A stretch of DNA of 64,000 nucleotides from Leifsonia sp. 466MF (GTDB lineage Bacteria > Actinomycetota > Actinomycetes > Actinomycetales > Microbacteriaceae). The notes under the pieces were generated by a model. The model was given only the letters and a program-made list of their open reading frames with translations. It was not told the DNA's origin and did no database searches. The first letter of the stretch is position 1, and every line of letters starts with the position of its first letter. Position numbers and translations under genes: made by a program. Where the stretch lies: assembly GCF_900100265.1 (NCBI RefSeq), contig NZ_LT629696.1:744001-808000 (forward strand). Reading direction: 5' to 3'. This document shows positions 54,266 through 63,388 of this stretch, in pieces.

Positions 54266-55450
54266 ATGACGACGACCGAGGTGCAGGGAAGCGCCGGGGG
54301 ACTGACCCCGGGGCGGGCACTCCGGCCGCGCGCCAAGGTGCTCCCCGAGCACGCTCGCAGCCACAATCGGTCGCTCGTGCTCCAGACCCTGTATCGGGAT
54401 GGCCAGCGCAGTCGCGCAGACCTCGCCCGGGAGACGGGGCTCACCCGGGTGACGGTCTCCGACCTGGTCGCCGAGCTGCTCGCCGAAGGGCTCGTCATCG
54501 AGCTGGGCCAGCGGGAGTCGGCGCGACCCGGCAAGCCGGCCGTCCTCCTCGACATCGACCGCGCCGCGCACCAGATCATCGGAGTGGACCTCAGCGACCA
54601 CGACCGTTTCCGCGGCGCGGTCATGGACCTGGACGGGCGCATCCTGGCCAGGGCAGAGGTCATGCTCGCGGACGGCGAGGGCGGCGAGTCCGCCACCGGC
54701 GAGTCCGCGGCCGCCAAGGTCGACGCCCTGGTCGACCGGCTGGTCGCCGCCACCACCGCACCCGTGCTCGGGATTGGCGTGGGCTCGCCCGGTGTCGTCG
54801 ACCTGACCGGCACCATCTTGACGGCGCCGAACCTCGGCTGGGACGACCTCCCGCTGCAGCAGCGCCTCGCGGCACGCACGGGTCTGCCCGTCGTCGTCGC
54901 CAACGACGCCAACGCCGCGGCGCTCGCCGAGCACACGTACGGCGGAGCAGCGGGCGACATGATGCTCATCCGCGTCGGCCACGGTATCGGCGCGGGCCTC
55001 CTCGTCGCCGGCGCGCTCGTCTACGGCAGCCACTTCGCGGCGGGCGAGATCGGGCAGGTCATGGTCGGGACCGACCTGGGCCTCGAGACCACGTACAACC
55101 GCGACCAGGTGCTCGAGCACTGGCTCAGCGTTCCGCAACTGCAGCGCGGCATCCGCGACGCAGAGGCCGCCGGCGTCGACGCGACGCCGATCCTCCGCGA
55201 GGCGGGGCGGCGGCTCGGCATCGCCCTCGCGCCCGTCGTCGGCGCGCTCAACCTGTCGGAGATCGTGCTCAGCGGCCCGACCGAACTGCTCGACGGCCCC
55301 CTCGCCGAGGCGACCGTCCACACGCTCCGGAACCGGACCATGGCCCAGAACCATGCCGACCTGTCCCTCCGGATGACCACGCAGGGGCAGGACATCGTCC
55401 TCCGCGGCGCGGCCGTACTCGTCCTCTCCGGACAACTCGGGGTCTCTTAA
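54266..55450 (+). CDS. ROK-family transcriptional repressor (NagC-like)
   Basis: 394-aa regulator. The N-terminal winged helix-turn-helix (about 35-95) has NRSLVLQTLYRDGQRSRADLARETGLTRVTVSDLVAELLAEGLV. The ROK sugar-kinase-like domain follows with GVGSPGVVDLTGTILTAPNLGW, NDANAAALAEHTYG and GHGIGAGLLVAGALVYG, but the zinc-binding CxCGxxGC cluster is replaced (LGLETTYNRDQVLEHW). It heads the amino-sugar cluster and probably responds to GlcNAc-6-P or a related sugar. A palindromic operator overlaps its start, suggesting autoregulation. Start ATG 54266. Confidence 0.9.
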   Translation: MTTTEVQGSAGGLTPGRALRPRAKVLPEHARSHNRSLVLQTLYRDGQRSRADLARETGLTRVTVSDLVAELLAEGLVIELGQRESARPGKPAVLLDIDRAAHQIIGVDLSDHDRFRGAVMDLDGRILARAEVMLADGEGGESATGESAAAKVDALVDRLVAATTAPVLGIGVGSPGVVDLTGTILTAPNLGWDDLPLQQRLAARTGLPVVVANDANAAALAEHTYGGAAGDMMLIRVGHGIGAGLLVAGALVYGSHFAAGEIGQVMVGTDLGLETTYNRDQVLEHWLSVPQLQRGIRDAEAAGVDATPILREAGRRLGIALAPVVGALNLSEIVLSGPTELLDGPLAEATVHTLRNRTMAQNHADLSLRMTTQGQDIVLRGAAVLVLSGQLGVS

Positions 55451-55531
55451 CACAGCACCACCCGAACCACGACCCCTGCACCGACGGTGTGCTGCACCTG
55501 CAGCCACTGACCACTACGAAAGGAACCAGCA

Positions 55532-56881
55532 ATGAAGAGAAAGCTCGTCGGCCTCGCCGCTGTGGCAACAGCTTCCGCTCTCGTGCTCGCCGGATGCGCC
55601 TCGGGAGGCTCGACCGCCGCGAGCACCGACGGCAAGGGCAAGACGGTCACCCTGTGGCTCGTCGGGTCCGACACCCCGGACAAGCTCCGCGACTACCTCA
55701 AGACGGAGTTCAACAAGGAGACCGGAGCGACCCTCAAGATCGAGCAGCAGGACTGGGGAGACATCGTCACCAAGCTCACCACGGCCCTCCCGGACGCCAA
55801 CAACACGCCCGATGTGACCGAGATGGGCAACACCCAGTCGCCCACCTTCACCAACGTCGGCGCCTTCCTCGACATCTCCGACATGTACAAGGACCTCGGC
55901 GGGAGCGACCTGCTGCCGTCCTTCGTCGAGGCCGGAAAGGTCGACGGCAAGAACTACACGCTGCCCTACTACTTCGGGTCGCGCTACATGTTCTACCGCA
56001 AGGACATCTACCAGGCCGCCGGGGTCAGCGTCCCCACGACGCTGGACCAGTTCAACACGAACGTGGCCGACATCACGGCGAAGAACCCGAAGGGGATCAA
56101 CAACTTCTCCGGCTTCTTCCTCGGCGGCCAGGACTGGCGCGACGGCATCTCCTGGATCTTCGCCAACGGCGGGGACATCGCCAAGAAGGACGGCGACAAG
56201 TGGAAGGCCACCCTCGAGTCGGAGGAGTCGCTGAAGGGCCTCCAGCAGCTCCAGGACCTGTACAAGAACGCATCCAAGGCGCCGAACGACGCCAAGGACT
56301 CGAACCAGTACATCTACCTCAACGACACCGACCAGACGCTCGACGCCGACGGTAACAAGACGGGTGACACCTCCCTCGCGGCGGCCACCATCATGGCTCC
56401 GGGATGGGCGCACTGGTCGATCGGCGACCTCGGGAAGGGCGACGACGGCAAGCCGACGCGCACCTGGAACGACGCCACGTTCGGCACCTTCGTGCTCCCG
56501 GGTAACGACGGCAAGCCGGCCCCCGTGTTCGCGGGCGGCTCCAACATCGGCATCTCGGCGAAGACCAAGGAGCCGGGGCTGTCGAAGACCCTCCTGAAGA
56601 TCATCTTCTCCAAGGAGTACCAGGAGATGCTCGGCAAGAACGGCCTGGGCCCGGCGAACGAGAAGTACACCTCCTCGCTCGGCGACGACCAGTTCGCGAA
56701 GGCGCTCATCGAGTCGGCATCCAACTCGAAGCTGACTCCGGCCGCACCCGGCTGGGCCTCGGTCGAGGCGGGCAACGTGATGGAGGAGTTCTTCTCCAAG
56801 ATCCGTGACGCGTCCGACCTGAAGGCGCTCGCGCAGGAGTACGACAAGAAGATCGACGCGCTGCTCAACGTCAAGAGCTAG
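55532..56881 (+). CDS. Sugar ABC transporter substrate-binding lipoprotein
   Basis: 449-aa family-1 extracellular solute-binding protein. The signal peptide has a lipobox: MKRKLVGLAAVATASALVLAGC (Cys22). The mature fold begins TVTLWLVGSDTPDKLRDYLKTEFNKETGATLKIEQQDWGDIVTKLTTAL, followed by NTPDVTEMGNTQSPTFTN and the hinge and C-lobe typical of oligosaccharide binders. Ligand is probably an amino-sugar disaccharide (chitobiose or muropeptide sugar), judged only from the neighbouring nag genes. Start ATG 55532 with GAAAGGAACC upstream. A hairpin separates it from the permeases. Confidence 0.93.
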   Translation: MKRKLVGLAAVATASALVLAGCASGGSTAASTDGKGKTVTLWLVGSDTPDKLRDYLKTEFNKETGATLKIEQQDWGDIVTKLTTALPDANNTPDVTEMGNTQSPTFTNVGAFLDISDMYKDLGGSDLLPSFVEAGKVDGKNYTLPYYFGSRYMFYRKDIYQAAGVSVPTTLDQFNTNVADITAKNPKGINNFSGFFLGGQDWRDGISWIFANGGDIAKKDGDKWKATLESEESLKGLQQLQDLYKNASKAPNDAKDSNQYIYLNDTDQTLDADGNKTGDTSLAAATIMAPGWAHWSIGDLGKGDDGKPTRTWNDATFGTFVLPGNDGKPAPVFAGGSNIGISAKTKEPGLSKTLLKIIFSKEYQEMLGKNGLGPANEKYTSSLGDDQFAKALIESASNSKLTPAAPGWASVEAGNVMEEFFSKIRDASDLKALAQEYDKKIDALLNVKS

Positions 56882-56895
56882 CGCTCAGCGATCGG

Positions 56896-56928
56896 CGAGG
56901 GCGCGGAGGCACCCCTTCCGCGCCCTCG
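56896..56928 (+). terminator. Intra-operon hairpin between binding-protein and permease genes
   Basis: Perfect 12-bp stem CGAGGGCGCGGA with its complement and a 9-nt loop, 15 nt after the binding-protein stop. Hairpins here usually act as partial terminators or mRNA stabilisers that keep binding protein more abundant than permeases. Confidence 0.75.
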
Positions 56929-56973
56929 TCGCTGCCCTCAGACTGACTCCGCAACACAGAAAGGAGGACGCCC

Positions 56974-57930
56974 GTGACCGCCACCGAGGACACCCGCCTC
57001 GCCCTCGCGACACCACCGGCACCGGCGCGGGACGCACCGCGCCGCCGCCGAGGGAAGCTCACGCCGTACTCCCTGCTGCTCCCGGCCATCCTCATCCTGC
57101 TCGTCGCGCTCGGCTACCCGATCGTGTGGCAGCTGATCACGTCGATGCAGCACTTCGGACTCGCCCAGCAGTTCGGCAAACCGGCCGAGTTCGTCTGGTT
57201 CGAGAATTACATCACGCTCTTCTCCGACGGTTACACCTGGGTCGTCGTCGGCCGTTCGATCGCCTTCTGCCTGGTCACCGCCTTCGTCACGGTCGTCATC
57301 GGCGTCGGGATGGCGCTGCTGATGAACGCGGTCAACAAGGTCGTGCGCATCATCCTGCAGGTCTCTCTGCTGCTCGCCTGGGCGATGCCGGTCGTCGCGG
57401 CCATGACGGTCTGGAACTGGCTGTTCGACTGGCGCCGTGGCGTCGTCAACTACGTGCTCACCTCGTGGGGGCTCGACTTCCAGGACCACAACTGGCTGCA
57501 GAACCCGCTCTCCTTCTTCTTCGTCGCGATGGTGATCGTGACGTGGATGAGCGTGCCCTTCGTCGCGTTCTCCGTCTACGCCGGACTGACCCAGGTCTCC
57601 ACGGAGGTCGTCGAGGCCGCGCAGATGGACGGCGCGCGGGGATGGCAGCGACTGCGCTACATCATCCTGCCGATCATCCGGCCCGTGCTCGGCATCGTCC
57701 TGCTGCTGCAGATCATCTGGGACCTGCGCGTCTTCGCGCAGATCAAGCTGCTGCAGGACAAGGGCTCCATCGCCAGCGAGACCAACCTGCTCGGCACCTA
57801 CATCTACCAGCTCGGGGTCGGCTCGAGCGACTTCGCGATGGCGAGCGCCGTCAGCGTCTTCGTGCTCGTGCTCACCGTGGCGCTCAGCTGGTTCTACGTG
57901 CGCTCCCTGCTCAAGGAGGACGAATCGTGA
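56974..57930 (+). CDS. Sugar ABC transporter permease (MalF-type)
   Basis: 318-aa inner-membrane permease with six helices. The EAA loop that docks the ATPase is VVEAAQMDGARGWQRLRYIILPIIRPVLG. The N-terminus is a basic, Pro/Arg-rich cytosolic segment before YSLLLPAILILLVALGYPIVWQL. Start GTG 56974 with AAGGAGG upstream. Its stop overlaps the next permease start (GTGA). No ATPase gene is present in this cluster, so the transporter probably uses a shared MsiK-type ATPase encoded elsewhere. Confidence 0.94.
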   Translation: MTATEDTRLALATPPAPARDAPRRRRGKLTPYSLLLPAILILLVALGYPIVWQLITSMQHFGLAQQFGKPAEFVWFENYITLFSDGYTWVVVGRSIAFCLVTAFVTVVIGVGMALLMNAVNKVVRIILQVSLLLAWAMPVVAAMTVWNWLFDWRRGVVNYVLTSWGLDFQDHNWLQNPLSFFFVAMVIVTWMSVPFVAFSVYAGLTQVSTEVVEAAQMDGARGWQRLRYIILPIIRPVLGIVLLLQIIWDLRVFAQIKLLQDKGSIASETNLLGTYIYQLGVGSSDFAMASAVSVFVLVLTVALSWFYVRSLLKEDES

Positions 57931-58820
57931 CCACCGCGACCTCGACCCGGCCCGCCGCCGTGACGGCTCGGCCAAGGACCCGCCGGCGCATCCGCGCCTC
58001 CCGCGTGCTGCTCGGCGCGCTCGGCATCGTGCTCGCCCTGGTGTGGGTGTTCCCTGTGTACTGGATGGTGAACTCGTCGCTGCTGCCGAACGTCATCCTG
58101 CAGAACACCACGCCGACGTGGCTGCCGTTCGGCGGATCCTTCGACAACTTCTCCGCGGTCGTCGAGGGCGGGACGTTCTTCCCGGCGCTCGGGATGAGCG
58201 TCGCTGTCGCCCTCATCACCGTGGTGTGCTGCCTGGCGTTCGCGTTCTTGGCCGCGCTCGCGATCAGCCGGTTCAAGTTCCGCGGGCGTCGCTCGTTCGT
58301 GCTCGCCGTGCTGCTGATCCAGATGCTCCCGGCCGAGGGACTGTTCATCGCCCAGTACAAGCTGATGGGCACGCTGGGCCTGCTCAATACGGTCGTCGGG
58401 GTCAGCATCCTCTACATCGCCGCCGTCGTGCCCTTCACGATCTGGATGCTGCGCGGCTTCGTCGCCGGCATCCCCGCCGACCTCGAAGAGGCCGCCATGG
58501 TGGACGGCCTCAGCCGGACGCAGGCGTTCCTCCGGATCACCTTCCCGCTCCTCGCCCCGGGGCTGGTCGCCTCCGGCGTCTACGCCTTCCTGCAGGCCTG
58601 GAACGAGTTCACGGTGGCGCTCGTCATCCTCCCGCAGTCGAGCAGCGCGACGCTTCCGCTCTGGCTGCGCGGCTTCGTGCAGCAGTCCGCGTCGCGGGCG
58701 ACCGACTGGGGACAGGTCATGGCGGCCTCCACGCTCGTGGCGGTGCCGGTGATCATCTTCTTCCTCATCGTGCAGGGCCGGATGACCAGCGGCCTGGTCA
58801 GCGGGGCGGTGAAGGGGTGA
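57927..58820 (+). CDS. Sugar ABC transporter permease (MalG-type)
   Basis: 297-aa permease with six helices. EAA loop: LEEAAMVDGLSRTQAFLRITFPLLAPGLVASG. The typical first-helix segment is VWVFPVYWMVNSSLLP, and QAWNEFTVALVIL is the conserved late-helix motif. The start is GTG 57927, overlapping the previous stop. Its own stop overlaps the GH3 gene start (GTGA), so transport and intracellular hydrolysis are translationally coupled. Confidence 0.94.
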   Translation: MTTATSTRPAAVTARPRTRRRIRASRVLLGALGIVLALVWVFPVYWMVNSSLLPNVILQNTTPTWLPFGGSFDNFSAVVEGGTFFPALGMSVAVALITVVCCLAFAFLAALAISRFKFRGRRSFVLAVLLIQMLPAEGLFIAQYKLMGTLGLLNTVVGVSILYIAAVVPFTIWMLRGFVAGIPADLEEAAMVDGLSRTQAFLRITFPLLAPGLVASGVYAFLQAWNEFTVALVILPQSSSATLPLWLRGFVQQSASRATDWGQVMAASTLVAVPVIIFFLIVQGRMTSGLVSGAVKG

Positions 58821-60400
58821 GTGGCGCGTCCGTCGCCCACACCGCCGTCGCCGATCCGGACCTCCGCCGCAGTATCGCGGCGACGCTGCTGCCCGGGTTC
58901 GTCGGGACGACGCTGCCCGCGTGGCTCGAGGAGCGCCTGCGCGGCGGCCTCGGCGGAGTGTGCCTGTTCGGGCAGAACATCGCCACCGCGGAGCAGCTGC
59001 GCGCGCTGACCGACGCGATCTACGCGGCCAACCCGGATGCGGTGGTCGCGATCGACGAAGAGGGAGGCGACGTCACCCGGCTGTACTACGGGAGCGGTTC
59101 GCCCTACCCGGGCAACGCCATCCTGGGCCGTCTCGGTGACGCCGGCTACACCGAGCGCGTGGCGCACCGGGTCGGCCAGGAGCTTCGGCGCGCGGGCGTG
59201 AACCTCGACTTCGCCCCGGACATCGACATCAACTCCAACCCGGACAACCCGGTGATCGGCGTGCGGAGCTTCGGCTCGACGCCCGAGGTGGTCGCCGAGC
59301 ACGGCGCCGCCTGGACCCGTGGGCTGCAGTCCGCCGGCGTCGCGGTCGCCGCAAAGCACTTCCCCGGGCATGGCGACACCGGAACCGATTCTCACCTCGA
59401 GCTGCCCGTCGTCGACCTGTCGCCGCGGCAGCTGCGCGAGCGGGAGCTCGTCCCGTTCCGCGCCGTCATCGACGAGGGCGCCCGGGCGGTCATGACGTCG
59501 CACATCCTGCTCCCGCAGCTGGATGCGGTGCACCCGGCCACGCTCAGCCCCGCGATCATCGAGGGGATGCTGCGCGGCGAGCTCGGCTTCGATGGCGTCG
59601 TCGTCAGCGATGCGCTCGACATGCAGGGCGCCAGCGGTGAGCGCGGCATCCCGGAGGCGGCCGTGCTGGCGCTCGCCGCCGGCTGCGACCTGCTGTGCAT
59701 CGGCACCGAGAACACCGACGAGGAACTCGCCGCGATCGAGCAGGCCATCGCCGACGCCGTTGCGGCGGGCCGCCTCCCCGCAGCCCGCATCTCCGCCGCG
59801 GCCGCCCGCGTCCGCGCCCTCGCCCGCTCTCTCCCGCCCGCTCCGCCCACCGTCGAGTCCGCGAATTCTGCACACGACGCGCCGGATGAGCGTGCAAAGT
59901 TTGCGGACTCGACGGTGGGACAGAGCCAGGTGCGGGAGGCGGATGTCGCGGCGGCGGAGCGCGCGTTCGACGTGAGCGAGCACGCGCGCGAGTGGCTGCG
60001 GGAGAACGGCGGCGGACGGTACTCGGTCGTCCGTATCGACACAGTCGCCAACATCGCTGTCGGGACGGCGCCCTGGGGGCCGTTCTCCGAGGTCGACGCT
60101 GACCCCGGAACCGCGTGGGCCGCAGCATTCACCGCCAACCCGGCGGTCGTCTTCACCGAGAACGACCACCCCGACCTGGTGCTCGCCGCGCAGTCCCCGG
60201 TGCTCGTCATCGGCAAGGACAACCACCGGCACGCGTTCGCCCGAGCCGCCATCGACCGGCTGCGCGCCGAACGTGAGCGCGTGCTGGTCGTCGATATGGG
60301 CTGGCCCAGTGACGACCGCGCGTACGCCGACATCGCGACCTTCGGCGCATCCCGCCTAGTCGGTCGCGCCCTCCTCGAACTGCTCGGACGCCGGACGTGA
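58817..60400 (+). CDS. Cytosolic GH3 beta-N-acetylglucosaminidase (NagZ/Nag3-type)
   Basis: 527-aa glycoside hydrolase family 3 protein without a signal peptide. The catalytic barrel (about 1-340) has VAIDEEGGDVTRL, the GlcNAc-specific KHFPGHGDTGTDSH loop supplying the Asp-His acid/base dyad, and SDALDM with the nucleophile Asp. A C-terminal domain follows (about 370-527). GH3 enzymes with this dyad can act as hydrolases or as phosphorylases giving GlcNAc-1-P, as in Cellulomonas Nag3. The linker (residues ~344-368) is encoded by a dispersed hairpin repeat. Starts GTG 58817 and overlaps the kinase gene downstream (GTGA). Confidence 0.93.
   Translation: MSGASVAHTAVADPDLRRSIAATLLPGFVGTTLPAWLEERLRGGLGGVCLFGQNIATAEQLRALTDAIYAANPDAVVAIDEEGGDVTRLYYGSGSPYPGNAILGRLGDAGYTERVAHRVGQELRRAGVNLDFAPDIDINSNPDNPVIGVRSFGSTPEVVAEHGAAWTRGLQSAGVAVAAKHFPGHGDTGTDSHLELPVVDLSPRQLRERELVPFRAVIDEGARAVMTSHILLPQLDAVHPATLSPAIIEGMLRGELGFDGVVVSDALDMQGASGERGIPEAAVLALAAGCDLLCIGTENTDEELAAIEQAIADAVAAGRLPAARISAAAARVRALARSLPPAPPTVESANSAHDAPDERAKFADSTVGQSQVREADVAAAERAFDVSEHAREWLRENGGGRYSVVRIDTVANIAVGTAPWGPFSEVDADPGTAWAAAFTANPAVVFTENDHPDLVLAAQSPVLVIGKDNHRHAFARAAIDRLRAERERVLVVDMGWPSDDRAYADIATFGASRLVGRALLELLGRRT
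59847..59918. repeat. Dispersed hairpin repeat inserted in the GH3 coding sequence
   Basis: 27-nt arms starting CCACCGTCGAGTCCGC are complementary except for about four bases, around an 18-nt centre. The right arm matches the right arm of the element at 62100-62171 at 24 of 27 bases. It preserves the reading frame and encodes the interdomain linker. Confidence 0.8.
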
Positions 60401-61293
60401 GGCTCGGGATCGACATCGGCGGCACCAAGACCGACGCGGTCGCCGTCGACGAGCTCGGCGCGCTCACCCAGCGGGTGCGCCTGGCGACCGGATTCGGGCA
60501 TGACGCCGTCGTCGAGACCGCCGTGGCCGCTGTGTCGCGCATCGGCGAACTCACCGGCCTCGCGCCGGGCGGCTTCCAGTCGATCGGGATCGGCGTGCCC
60601 GGGATGGTCGACACCGTCTCCGGACAGGTCGCGCACGCGGTCAACCTGGGGCTCGAGCAGCTCGAGCTCGGCGGGATGCTCGCCGGCCGCCTCGGCGTCG
60701 GCGTCCGTGTCGAGAACGACGTGAAGGCCGCCGCTCTCGGTGCGTACCACCTGCTCGGCCTGACCGGCACGATGGCGTTCCTCAACCTCGGGACCGGGAT
60801 GGCCGCCGGCATCGTCGTCGACGGACGGCTCTGGCGCGGGAGCACGGGCATCGCCGGCGAGATCGGACATCTGCCCGTCGACCCGCAGGGAGCCCTCTGC
60901 GCCTGCGGTCAGCGCGGCTGTCTGGAGACCGTCGCGAGCGGATCGGGCGTCGCCCGCCAGTGGCCGACCGACGACCCGCTGCCGGTGCGCGCGGTGTTCG
61001 CCGCGGCGGACGACGGCGACCCCGTCGCCCGAGCGATCACGGCTAGGCTGGCTGCGGGCATCGCCTCAGCGGTGCGCGTCCTCGTGCTCACCGTCGATGT
61101 CGGCACCGTCGTCATCGGCGGCGGTCTGAGCCACCTGGGGAAGCGCCTGCTCGACGACGTCCACGAGGTGCTGCACGACTGGGAGCGCACGTCGCCGTTC
61201 CTGGCGTCGCTCGACCTGCCCGGGAGGGTGCGCCTCGTTCCCGAAGGCACCCCCGTCGCCGCGCTGGGCGCGGCACTCGTAGGAGAGAACTGA
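60397..61293 (+). CDS. ROK-family sugar kinase (N-acetylglucosamine kinase type)
   Basis: 298-aa kinase. N-terminal phosphate loop RLGIDIGGTKTDAVAVDELG, substrate segment GIGVPGMVDTVSGQVAHAVNLG, catalytic-base region VENDVKAAALGAYHL, and the ROK zinc cluster CACGQRGC preceded by GEIGHLPVD. Unlike the ROK protein at 54266 it has no DNA-binding domain. It probably phosphorylates GlcNAc released by the GH3 enzyme to give the NagA substrate. Starts GTG 60397 overlapping the GH3 stop and ends overlapping nagB by 1 bp. Confidence 0.9.
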   Translation: MRLGIDIGGTKTDAVAVDELGALTQRVRLATGFGHDAVVETAVAAVSRIGELTGLAPGGFQSIGIGVPGMVDTVSGQVAHAVNLGLEQLELGGMLAGRLGVGVRVENDVKAAALGAYHLLGLTGTMAFLNLGTGMAAGIVVDGRLWRGSTGIAGEIGHLPVDPQGALCACGQRGCLETVASGSGVARQWPTDDPLPVRAVFAAADDGDPVARAITARLAAGIASAVRVLVLTVDVGTVVIGGGLSHLGKRLLDDVHEVLHDWERTSPFLASLDLPGRVRLVPEGTPVAALGAALVGEN

Positions 61294-62078
61294 TGGCCGA
61301 AATCGTCGTCGTCCGCGACCAGGACGCCGCGGGCGAGCTCGCCGCGCGCAGCATCCTCGATCTGATCGCCGCCAAGCCCGATGCGGTGCTGGGCCTCGCG
61401 ACCGGGTCCACCCCGCTGGCGGTCTACCGGGCCCTCGAGCATGGCATCCACGAGCGGGGTGTGGATGTGTCCCACGTGCGCGGGTATGCGCTCGACGAGT
61501 ACGTGGGCCTGCCGGCCGGGCATCCCGAGTCGTACCGTGCGGTGATCACGCGCGAGGTCGTCGAGCCGCTCGGGCTGACGCCGTCGCTCATCCACGTGCC
61601 CAACGGGTCGCTCGACGGCATCGAGCACGCCGGAGCCGACTACGAGAAGGCGATCGCCGAGTCCGGGGGAGTGGATGTGCAGCTCCTCGGCATCGGGACC
61701 GACGGCCACATCGGGTTCAACGAGCCCGGCTCGTCGTTCGCGTCGGTGACCCGCGTGAAGACGCTGACCGAGCAGACCCGCAAGGACAACGCCCGCTTCT
61801 TCGCGTCGGAGGACGACGTGCCGATGCACTGCATCACGCAGGGGCTGTCGACGATCCTGCGCGCGCGGCATCTGATGCTGCTGGCGTTCGGCGAGGGCAA
61901 GGCGGAGGCCCTGGCGGGTGCGGTGGAGGGTCCGGTATCGGCCTCGAACCCGGGCTCCGCCATCCAGCTGCACCCGCACGTGACGGTCCTCGTGGACGAG
62001 CCGGCGGCCTCCCGCCTGCGCAACCTCGACTACTACCGCTACGCCTACGCGAACAAGCCCTCCTGGCAGACCCTCTGA
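61293..62078 (+). CDS. nagB: Glucosamine-6-phosphate deaminase
   Basis: 261-aa enzyme converting glucosamine-6-P to fructose-6-P and ammonia. Motifs: VLGLATGSTPLAVYRAL (phosphate loop), YALDEYVGLPAGHPESY with the catalytic Asp, and LLGIGTDGHIGFNEPGSSF with the ring-opening His. Length is typical. ATG 61293 shares one base with the kinase stop (TGATG), so it is the last gene of the operon. A dispersed hairpin repeat lies between it and the convergent nagA. Confidence 0.96.
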   Translation: MAEIVVVRDQDAAGELAARSILDLIAAKPDAVLGLATGSTPLAVYRALEHGIHERGVDVSHVRGYALDEYVGLPAGHPESYRAVITREVVEPLGLTPSLIHVPNGSLDGIEHAGADYEKAIAESGGVDVQLLGIGTDGHIGFNEPGSSFASVTRVKTLTEQTRKDNARFFASEDDVPMHCITQGLSTILRARHLMLLAFGEGKAEALAGAVEGPVSASNPGSAIQLHPHVTVLVDEPAASRLRNLDYYRYAYANKPSWQTL

Positions 62079-62099
62079 CCCCTTCCCAACCGCTCCGCC

Positions 62100-62171
62100 C
62101 CGCCGTCGAGTCGGCACAAACTGCACGCGAAACGCCGCCGGGGCGTGCAAAGTTCGCGTACTCGACGGCGG
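62100..62171. repeat. Dispersed hairpin repeat between nagB and nagA
   Basis: 29-nt arms beginning CCGCCGTCGAGT and ending ACTCGACGGCGG, imperfectly complementary, 14-nt centre. Related to the element inside the GH3 gene (59847-59918). Here it can act as a bidirectional terminator between convergent genes. Confidence 0.8.
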
Positions 62172-62209
62172 GGGAGACGGCGCGCGCGGACGTAGGGGAT
62201 CGGGCGCGG

Positions 62210-63388
62210 TCAGGCGAGCGGGGCGCCGTCGGCGACGACGGCGGTGACACGCCAGTCGTGGTCGAGGAGGACCGCGTCGGCCACGTAACCGGCGTGCAGC
62301 CGTCCGAGGCGGTGGCCCTCGCCGAGCACGTGCGCGGGGGCCCGCGTCAGGGCGGCGACCGCGGTGACCGGGTCGAGCCCGGCGAGCGTGACCGCGTTCC
62401 GCAGCGCGACATCCTGGGTCAGCGTCGAGCCGGCGATCGTGTCGGTGCCGGAGAGCACGGCCAAACCGTTGTGGACGGTCACGTTGAGGCCGCCGAGCCG
62501 GTAGTCGCCGTCAGTGGCGCCGGCCGCGGCCATCGCGTCGGTCACGAGCGCGACGCGCCCCGGCGCCTCGCGGAACAGCAGCGCACCGACGGTCGGGTCG
62601 ACGTGCAGCCCGTCGAGGATGAGCTCGAGCGTGACCTCAGGGTTGTCGATCGCGGCCAGGACGGGGCCCGGCGCCCGGTGGTGGATGCCCGGCATCGCGT
62701 TGAACGCGTGCGTGAGCAGCCGCGCGCCCACCTCGAAGGCACGGGCCGTCTCGGCGTACCCGGCGGTCGTGTGGCCGACGCCCACGACCGCACCGGCCTC
62801 GATCAGCACGCCGATCGCCTCCAGGGCGTTCGGCAGTTCCGGCGCGATGGTCGCCGTCCGGAGGGTTCCGCGGGCCGCGGCGATGAGCTCCTCCACGGCC
62901 TCCGGCTCGGGGTCGCGGAGGAAGCGGGCGTCGTGCGCTCCGCGTCGCTCCGGCGCGAGGAACGGGCCCTCCAGGTGCGATCCGAGCACCAGCGGGTCGC
63001 TCGCCGTCAGCTCGGCGACCACCGCGAGGCTCTCGCGCAGCGACGCCAGCGGGTTCGCGACGTGCGAGATCAGGGAGCGGGTCGTGCCGTGCGCGCGGTG
63101 CGTCGCGAGCGCGGCACGCATCTGGTCGATGCCGTCGTCGTAGGGGTGGCCTCCACCGCCGTGGCAATGCAGGTCGATGAAGCCCGGGGTCAGCCAGTGA
63201 CCGTGCGCGTCTATGACGTGCGGCCCGGCGGTCGATGAGGCGTCGTCATCCGGGCCGCGCACCGCCTCGCGCCAGCCGGATCCGGTACCGGTCGCGGTGA
63301 TGTGCGCTCCGTCGGTGACGAGCCAGAAGTCGTCGACCAGCCCATCCGCATCCACCTTGCGGGCGCTGTGGACGACGAGGCCGCTCAT
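62210..63388 (-). CDS. nagA: N-acetylglucosamine-6-phosphate deacetylase
   Basis: 392-aa amidohydrolase-fold enzyme producing glucosamine-6-P and acetate. Metal and active-site motifs: GFIDLHCHGGGG, GSHLEGPFLAPERRGAHD with the metal Glu, VGVGHTTAGY, LTHAFNAMPGIHHRAPG, and LVTDAMAAAGATDGDYRLGG with the catalytic Asp. Start ATG 63388 (MSGLVVHSARKV); longer in-frame starts run through the yrdB gene. It overlaps yrdB by 4 bp and is transcribed toward the nag operon, completing the GlcNAc-6-P pathway. Confidence 0.95.
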   Translation of the reverse strand: MSGLVVHSARKVDADGLVDDFWLVTDGAHITATGTGSGWREAVRGPDDDASSTAGPHVIDAHGHWLTPGFIDLHCHGGGGHPYDDGIDQMRAALATHRAHGTTRSLISHVANPLASLRESLAVVAELTASDPLVLGSHLEGPFLAPERRGAHDARFLRDPEPEAVEELIAAARGTLRTATIAPELPNALEAIGVLIEAGAVVGVGHTTAGYAETARAFEVGARLLTHAFNAMPGIHHRAPGPVLAAIDNPEVTLELILDGLHVDPTVGALLFREAPGRVALVTDAMAAAGATDGDYRLGGLNVTVHNGLAVLSGTDTIAGSTLTQDVALRNAVTLAGLDPVTAVAALTRAPAHVLGEGHRLGRLHAGYVADAVLLDHDWRVTAVVADGAPLA

